Positions 58,703 through 64,000 of a stretch of DNA of 64,000 nucleotides are shown here, piece by piece. Origin of the DNA: Pseudoalteromonas byunsanensis (GTDB taxonomy: Bacteria > Pseudomonadota > Gammaproteobacteria > Enterobacterales > Alteromonadaceae); the NCBI RefSeq assembly GCF_001854475.1, contig NZ_MNAN01000027.1, positions 186,001-250,000 of the forward strand, given 5' to 3'. Every line of letters begins with the position of its first letter. The stretch's first letter is position 1. The notes beneath the pieces were generated by a model that ran no database searches, had not been told where the DNA came from, and saw only the letters and a program-made list of their open reading frames with translations. A program made the position numbers and the translations under genes.

Positions 58703-59275
58703 TTACTGAGCACGTGCATTGGTGTCTATCTCACGAAACGGCTTCACGTAAAAATGCATCGTAAAGTCACTTAATAAGCGAGAATTTTGCTCACCTGTGA
58801 CAATGCCCTGAATGGTTGGTCGTTCAAGTAGATATGAACTTTCAACCCCGCGTAACATTTGTGACAGACGATTATTTGATTCACTGCGTCCAACCACTTT
58901 AATTAAGTTTTCTTTACGTTCCAAACTCGTTAAATAAACACCCGCAGGAACAACCCGTACAACTTCATCGATGATTTGCGTGCCCAAATTTCTATTGCTC
59001 TGTAGCTCTTCAATCAAATTTATCCGTCGTTGCAGATTTTCTTTTTGCTGACTCAAATCATTGATCTCTACAATACGACTATCTAATTTCGCCACTTCCG
59101 AACTCAAGAAATTATTTTTGACTTGCTGCCCCGCTGTGAGGCTGTCGTAAAACGAACCTATTAAATACAAAATAAACATCACCACGACAATATTCACCGC
59201 AATAATGGTTAAAAACTTTTTCTGGGACGCCTGTCTACGTTGCTCACGCCAAGGTAATAAATTTATATGTGGCAT
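58703..59275 (-). CDS. pilN: Type IV pilus alignment protein PilN
   Basis: 190 residues. N-terminal cytoplasmic INLLPWREQRR motif that docks on PilM, one membrane helix (about 22-45), a coiled coil and a periplasmic domain. Overlaps the end of pilM by 13 nt, so it is translationally coupled. Confidence 0.93.
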   Translation of the reverse strand: MPHINLLPWREQRRQASQKKFLTIIAVNIVVVMFILYLIGSFYDSLTAGQQVKNNFLSSEVAKLDSRIVEINDLSQQKENLQRRINLIEELQSNRNLGTQIIDEVVRVVPAGVYLTSLERKENLIKVVGRSESNNRLSQMLRGVESSYLLERPTIQGIVTGEQNSRLLSDFTMHFYVKPFREIDTNARAQ

Positions 59276-60342
59276 GAAGAAAAACTCCTCAATGCTAGTC
59301 CTGTGGCAATCGCAAACTGTGGTTTATGGCGCTCCAACACGTTACGATCAACTTTAGGTGCTATCTCCATATCGGCAAATGGGTCAGCAACAATAGTGTG
59401 AATGCCTAATTCTTCAATTAACAATCGATCAAGGCCTTCTACTAACGCCGTGCCACCCGTGAGCACAATATAATCAACCTGCTCCTTACCGCTACTGGTC
59501 ATGAACATCTGCACCGCTCTTCGGATCTGCTGTAACAACGAGGTTTGAAATGGAGCCAATACTTCAAAAATATAGTTAGGAGGTAAATCTCCAGTTGTTT
59601 TGGCTATCTCAGCCTCATCAAACGACTTGTTGTAATAAGCTACAATACTGTTTGTGTACTGCTCCCCACCAAACACTTGATCGCGGGTATAAATTGTTTT
59701 ACCCGACAGTACCACACTCACAAGACTGATCACCGAACCAATATCAAAGATGGCTACTGTTTTATCGAAAGCATCGGCTGGAAGCTGCCCGTACAAAATA
59801 CTTAATGAACGACTCAAGGCATAGTTTTCAACATCTACTACTTTTGCTTGTAACCCACCTTCCTCTAAAGCACCAACTCGCGCTTCAACACTTTCAGTGC
59901 GTGCTGCTGAGAGCAAAACATTCATCTTAGAAGGATCTGCTTCATTGACTGAGATTTTTTCAAAATCAATACTCACTTCATCCAAAGAGTATGGGATCAA
60001 GCTGTCTGCCTCGATCGCAATTTGCGACTCCAATTCAGCATCCGTTAATGACACATCCATAAAAATCACTTTCGTGATCACCGTTTGCCCAGACACGGCC
60101 ACCGCTGCATACTGGGTCAGTCTTGGGATACGCTTTTTAATTTTGCCTATGACTCGACCGATTGCTTCAATATCTTGAATAGCACGCTCTGCCATCGCTC
60201 CTTTAGGAACAGGCTCAATCGCTACTGCCTCAACACGGTAGCCAGCCTCCGATTTCGATAACAGCACAGCCTTGACGCAATGAGAGCCGATATCAATACC
60301 AATCATCATTGGAGCCTGCTTCTGGAATAAATTACTGAGCAT
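59263..60342 (-). CDS. pilM: Type IV pilus assembly ATPase-like protein PilM
   Basis: 359 residues of the actin-like (FtsA-like) fold: IGIDIGSHCVKAVLLSK at the N-terminus, VSGQTVITKVIFMDVSLTDAELESQIAIEAD, IFDIGSVISLVSVV and VLTGGTALVEGLDRLL. The ATG at 60342 gives the usual MLSNLF-K/Q-QAP beginning; a 27-codon upstream extension is not family-like. It leads the pilM-N-O-P-Q operon, divergent from mrcA. Confidence 0.94.
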   Translation of the reverse strand: MLSNLFQKQAPMMIGIDIGSHCVKAVLLSKSEAGYRVEAVAIEPVPKGAMAERAIQDIEAIGRVIGKIKKRIPRLTQYAAVAVSGQTVITKVIFMDVSLTDAELESQIAIEADSLIPYSLDEVSIDFEKISVNEADPSKMNVLLSAARTESVEARVGALEEGGLQAKVVDVENYALSRSLSILYGQLPADAFDKTVAIFDIGSVISLVSVVLSGKTIYTRDQVFGGEQYTNSIVAYYNKSFDEAEIAKTTGDLPPNYIFEVLAPFQTSLLQQIRRAVQMFMTSSGKEQVDYIVLTGGTALVEGLDRLLIEELGIHTIVADPFADMEIAPKVDRNVLERHKPQFAIATGLALRSFSSCHI

Positions 60343-60475
60343 GCGTGTGGTCTTTACCCTTTGTTTTAACTTTGAACAAGTTATAATTATAACGACAAAA
60401 AATATTAATCGTTTTTTATTCAAGATATACTAGCAGTGTCTACCTATAATTGGGAGTCTAACTAGGGAACATTCC

Positions 60476-62920
60476 GTGACTTTATTGAGAAGAGCAACAC
60501 AATTTTTCATCGTTATGAGCATTTTGGCTCTGCTAACGTTAATCAGTCTTTATTACTATGTCAAATCAGATATACCAAGCGTAGAAGTGCTACGTGACGT
60601 ACAGCTGCAAACCCCTATGCAAGTCTTCACTCAAGATGGGAAATTAATCAATCAATTTGGTGAAAAGCGTCGAATACCGGTCAAAATAGAAGATATTCCA
60701 ACTCCCATGTTGCAGGCCTTTTTGGCAACCGAAGATAACCGTTTTTATGAGCACTTTGGTGTTGATCCCATCGGGATTGTTCGCTCAGCATTTGTATTGA
60801 TCAGCACCGGTCAGAAGAAGCAAGGTGCCAGTACCATAACCATGCAATTAGCACGGAATTTTTTCTTAACCCGTGAAAAAGCTTATATCAGGAAGGTTAA
60901 AGAGATTTTTATTGCGCTTCATATCGAACAATTACTGAGTAAAGATGAAATTCTCGAACTGTATTTAAATAAAATAGAACTAGGCAATCGAGCCTTTGGT
61001 ATAGGCGCGGCGGCACAGGTTTATTACGGCAAACAGTTACATGAACTCACCTTAGCGCAAATGGCGATGATTGCAGGTTTACCCAAAGCTCCTTCAGCAC
61101 TGAATCCAATTCGCAATCCTACACGCGCAAAGTTGCGTCGTAACGTCGTATTAGGGCGAATGTTTAGTGAAAAGTATATTACCAAAGCACAATATGACGA
61201 GGCTCGAAGAGCACCAATCACAGCTCGCTTTCACGGTGCCGAAATTGAGCTTTACGCCCCCTACATTGCGGAAATGGTTCGTAGTTATATGGTGGAGACT
61301 TACGGCGAAGATAAAGCTTACAACAGCGGTTTTAAAGTCTTCACGACCGTAGAATCTTCCATACAAAAAGCCGCACAACAAGCATTAATCAATAATTTGC
61401 ACAGTTATGATATGCGTCATGGCTACCGTGGTCCGGAACGTATCCTTTGGAATACAGAGCAGCCATCAATGAGCACAAACAAAATTTTAGATACGCTGCG
61501 TAATGTTAAAGAAATTGACCCGCTTCAAGCAGCTGTTGTGGTAGATGTCGCCGAGCAAAGTGCAACTGCGCTATTAAAGTCTGGTGATTACATCACACTC
61601 CCTTGGTCAGGTTTAAAGTGGGCAAGAGCCTACATTTCCGATACCCGTCAAGCTATGCCACCAAAAACGGCAACTGAGATACTCACACCGGGTATGCAAA
61701 TCTGGGTACGTCACCATGAGCAACAATGGCAACTTAGTCAGTACCCAAGACCAACCAGTGCGTTAGTATCGATGGACCCACAAAGTGGTCGAATAAAAGC
61801 TCTAGTTGGCGGATACAGCTTTGCGCAAAGCCAATATAATAGAGCCACTCAAGCCAAAAGGCAGGTTGGTTCTAATATTAAACCTTTTATATACTCTGCA
61901 GCATTTGAAAATGGCTATACCTTAGCAACCATCATCAACGATGCCCCTATCAATCAGTGGGATAAAAGTGTTGGCGTAGCCTGGCGCCCAAAAAATAGTC
62001 CAGAAGTGTACAACGGGCCTATTCGCATTCGCCGAGCATTAGCGCAGTCTAAGAACGTTGTTTCAGTACGTCTTCTCAAGGGCGTAGGACTTGAGCGCAC
62101 CGCCGATCACCTACTGAAGTTTGGTTTTCAGGATCAAGACATTAACCGCAGTGAGTCATTGGCACTTGGTAGTGCGGCTATTACCCCTTTAGAGATGGCA
62201 CGCGGAATGAGTACCTTTGCAAACGGTGGACATTTGATCGAGCCATACTTTATCAAAGAGCTACAGGATGCTTTTGGCAAGACACTAGGTAAAGCAGAGC
62301 CTCTCATTGCCTGTGACGAGCAGCAACTGGAGACACATCCACAACGCTGCGCACCTCAAGTGATCTCAGAGCAAAATGCCTTTCTAGTCGCCAGCGCTAT
62401 GCATAGTGCGATTTGGGGCGGAGGCAGTTGGCGTCATAAAACTGGGTGGACGGGCACAGGCTGGCGCGCACAAGCGTTAAAACGCCGTGACTTGGTAGGC
62501 AAGACGGGGACCACCAATGACTCCGTTGATACTTGGTTTAGCGGATTTAATCGCAATGTGCTGACCACTGTCTGGGTTGGTTTCGACGATGCGGGTAAAC
62601 CACTTGGGCGTGCAGCATACAACGCCAACTTAGGGAGTAATCAAATTGTTGGGGCTGAGTCGGGGGCAACCACGGCGCAACCCGCATGGGTTGATTTTAT
62701 GCAGGTGGCATTAGCCGACCAACCGGTGGCACCAATTGAGCCACCGCCAGGTTTGATCTCTACTCGTATTGATTTAAAAACAGGGCTTTTAAGTAACAAA
62801 AATGATCACACTAGCCGCTTTGAGTACTTTGAATCAGGCACTGCCCCTACAAAATACGCGTTGGATGAGGATAACAGCACACCATTTGACAACGAACCGA
62901 TACGTGAAGAGTTATTTTAA
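60476..62920 (+). CDS. mrcA: Penicillin-binding protein 1A
   Basis: 814 residues, bifunctional peptidoglycan synthase. N-terminal membrane helix (about 10-30), glycosyltransferase 51 domain (EDNRFYEHFGVDPIGIVRSAF, GASTITMQLARNFFLT), OB insert, and transpeptidase with the catalytic SxxK in VGSNIKPF (Ser466), SKN in AQSKNVVSV, and KTGT at GKTGTTND. The start is GTG at 60476 with AGGGAA upstream. The common mrcA / pilM divergence of pseudomonads and alteromonads. Confidence 0.96.
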   Translation: MTLLRRATQFFIVMSILALLTLISLYYYVKSDIPSVEVLRDVQLQTPMQVFTQDGKLINQFGEKRRIPVKIEDIPTPMLQAFLATEDNRFYEHFGVDPIGIVRSAFVLISTGQKKQGASTITMQLARNFFLTREKAYIRKVKEIFIALHIEQLLSKDEILELYLNKIELGNRAFGIGAAAQVYYGKQLHELTLAQMAMIAGLPKAPSALNPIRNPTRAKLRRNVVLGRMFSEKYITKAQYDEARRAPITARFHGAEIELYAPYIAEMVRSYMVETYGEDKAYNSGFKVFTTVESSIQKAAQQALINNLHSYDMRHGYRGPERILWNTEQPSMSTNKILDTLRNVKEIDPLQAAVVVDVAEQSATALLKSGDYITLPWSGLKWARAYISDTRQAMPPKTATEILTPGMQIWVRHHEQQWQLSQYPRPTSALVSMDPQSGRIKALVGGYSFAQSQYNRATQAKRQVGSNIKPFIYSAAFENGYTLATIINDAPINQWDKSVGVAWRPKNSPEVYNGPIRIRRALAQSKNVVSVRLLKGVGLERTADHLLKFGFQDQDINRSESLALGSAAITPLEMARGMSTFANGGHLIEPYFIKELQDAFGKTLGKAEPLIACDEQQLETHPQRCAPQVISEQNAFLVASAMHSAIWGGGSWRHKTGWTGTGWRAQALKRRDLVGKTGTTNDSVDTWFSGFNRNVLTTVWVGFDDAGKPLGRAAYNANLGSNQIVGAESGATTAQPAWVDFMQVALADQPVAPIEPPPGLISTRIDLKTGLLSNKNDHTSRFEYFESGTAPTKYALDEDNSTPFDNEPIREELF

Positions 62921-62958
62921 ATACAAAAAAGGCGATAGAAATATCGCCTTTTTTGTAT
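62921..62958. terminator. Very strong bidirectional terminator between mrcA and metL
   Basis: A 17-bp perfect hairpin, ATACAAAAAAGGCGATA-GAAA-TATCGCCTTTTTTGTAT, with a GAAA loop and T-runs on both strands, between two convergent genes. Confidence 0.93.
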
Positions 62959-62969
62959 GTTTATATTGC

Positions 62970-64000
62970 TTACTTAAGCCTTTGTATCAGCCAATATAAA
63001 TCAGAGTGAATACCGGCTGCAGTGACCTCTTTACCAGCGCCTGGGCCTTGTAATACCAAGGGGTTATGTTCATACCAAACACTCTTAATCACAAAAATGT
63101 TGTCACCTGGAGTAAGATGAGCGATGGCTGAGTGCGCGTCTACAAAAGCGATACCTACCTTAGCAGTGACCTTGGCGTGCTCATCCAAGCACAGTGAGCC
63201 GGTGTAACGTAGCACTTTATTCTGCGCTTTCGCCTGTTGGTATTGATCAGCATAGAAAATATCAAGTTGCTCGCGACGTGCTAAAAACTCATCCCAGCTG
63301 CCATGGGCCATATCAGCAGGCATTAGCGGCTCCAAGGCAATATCTTCTATGTCTAATGTCAGGCCAATGTCACGCGCCAAGATAAGAAGTTTACGCTGCA
63401 TGTCTCTGCCAGATAAATCTTCACGAGGATCAGGCTCGGTATAACCCATCGCTTGCGCCTGTAAGACCAATTCAGAAAACGCCGTTGAACCATCAAAGCT
63501 GCTGCATAACCATGAGAGTGTCCCTGAAAAAACACCTTCAATCTGAGTGATTTTATCGCCACTGTGCTGTAGATCAGCCAAGGCAAAATTGATCGGTAGT
63601 CCCGCGCCCACACTGGTATTATAACGCCAATAAAGGTTGCGCTCACTTAGCTGCTCTCGTAGCTTCTGGTACCAAGCATTGTCAGCTGTACCAGCATACT
63701 TGTTGGCACTAATCAAATGACAGTCTTGCTTAATAAACTGCGGATAAAGCTGACTAAACGCTTCACTAGCCGTAATATCTATTACCACTTTATGCTCGTA
63801 GTCTAATTCACCAATGCGCTCAATTAACTCAGCATTACCATACGCAACGGCTTCATTTTGCCATTGCTGTTGCCAAGTATTAATTGCAATCCCGCTGGCC
63901 GAAAACAACATCTGCTTGGAACGAACCAAAGCGACCACTTTTACATCAAACTGCTGTTTTAGCTGTTCGATTTGACGCTGACACTGTTCGACAAACACCT
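62970..64000 (-). CDS. metL: Bifunctional aspartokinase / homoserine dehydrogenase II, C-terminal part (cut by window end)
   Basis: The visible 343 codons are the homoserine dehydrogenase half; the aspartokinase half lies beyond the window edge. Motifs include VIDITASEAFSQLYPQF, LISANKYAGTAD, the substrate loop YNTSVGAGLPINFAL, GVFSGTLSWLCSSFDGS, YTEPDPREDLSGRDMQRKLLILARDIGL, and the C-terminal NPLVLQGPGAGKEVTAAGIHSDL. The last segments match MetL (GTLSWL, GPGAG) better than ThrA (GYGAG). The metB or metJ genes, if adjacent, are outside the window. Confidence 0.93.
   Translation of the reverse strand, partial: VFVEQCQRQIEQLKQQFDVKVVALVRSKQMLFSASGIAINTWQQQWQNEAVAYGNAELIERIGELDYEHKVVIDITASEAFSQLYPQFIKQDCHLISANKYAGTADNAWYQKLREQLSERNLYWRYNTSVGAGLPINFALADLQHSGDKITQIEGVFSGTLSWLCSSFDGSTAFSELVLQAQAMGYTEPDPREDLSGRDMQRKLLILARDIGLTLDIEDIALEPLMPADMAHGSWDEFLARREQLDIFYADQYQQAKAQNKVLRYTGSLCLDEHAKVTAKVGIAFVDAHSAIAHLTPGDNIFVIKSVWYEHNPLVLQGPGAGKEVTAAGIHSDLYWLIQRLK

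Overview
The window looks like a stretch of chromosome from a marine gammaproteobacterium of the Alteromonadales, most likely Pseudoalteromonas or a close relative. This rests on moderate-to-low GC by eye and on several gene orders typical of the group: groESL beside fxsA and cutA-dsbD; aroQ-accB-accC; rpsF-priB-rpsR-rplI; pilMNOPQ-aroK-aroB-damX-dam-rpe-gph-trpS; and a thiC-thiO-thiS-thiG-thiDE-thiF operon behind a TPP riboswitch. The genus is inferred, since no search was run. No transposase, integrase, phage module or CRISPR array was found.

Layout. 1-7.1 kb: groEL (cut by the window edge), groES with a clear sigma-32 promoter, fxsA, then cutA-dsbD, aroQ-accB-accC and a tRNA-Ile2(CAT). 7.2-12.5 kb: a DUF6765-like protein, a membrane GGDEF/EAL protein, a Zur-like regulator, a CheX-like protein and YjbQ. 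12.6-21 kb: alr, dnaB, an ECF sigma / membrane partner / DUF4097 operon, and a minor-pilin operon (pilE-fimT-pilV-pilW-pilX-like) whose last gene is much larger than usual. 21.2-24.2 kb: the rplI-rpsR-priB-rpsF operon, three identical tRNA-Gly(GCC) genes interrupted by four near-identical 80-81 bp truncated tRNA-like repeats, and orn. 24.4-30.5 kb: rsgA, psd and two secreted beta-helix proteins, one with duplicated fibronectin-III modules. 30.7-37.3 kb: the thiamine operon and its riboswitch. 37.3-42.2 kb: a META-domain lipoprotein, a hotdog thioesterase, a TonB-dependent receptor, speD, an OsmC-like protein and a DUF3802-like protein. 42.4-48.3 kb: astC-astA-astD, an HDOD protein and pabA/trpG. 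48.3-62.9 kb: trpS-gph-rpe, two small plus-strand genes, dam-damX-aroB-aroK, pilQ-P-O-N-M and divergent mrcA. 63-64 kb: the C-terminal part of metL.

How the parts fit together. Most genes are housekeeping: chaperonin, fatty-acid and aromatic precursor synthesis, replication, translation, thiamine, arginine catabolism, cell wall and disulfide exchange. Type IV pilus parts appear twice: the inner-membrane alignment complex and secretin (PilMNOPQ), and a minor-pilin operon. In the minor-pilin operon four prepilins keep Glu at mature position 5, while the terminal PilX-like protein has Lys there and a long beta-rich extension, and no pilY1-like gene follows. Surface biology is also suggested by the two beta-helix proteins, the TonB receptor and the sigma/DUF4097 operon.

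The most unusual features are the truncated tRNA-Gly-like tandem array, the oversized PilX-like minor pilin, and the beta-helix pair with internally duplicated FN3 modules. No complete new defence or mobile system is evident. The candidates above are offered as leads, each with a stated test.
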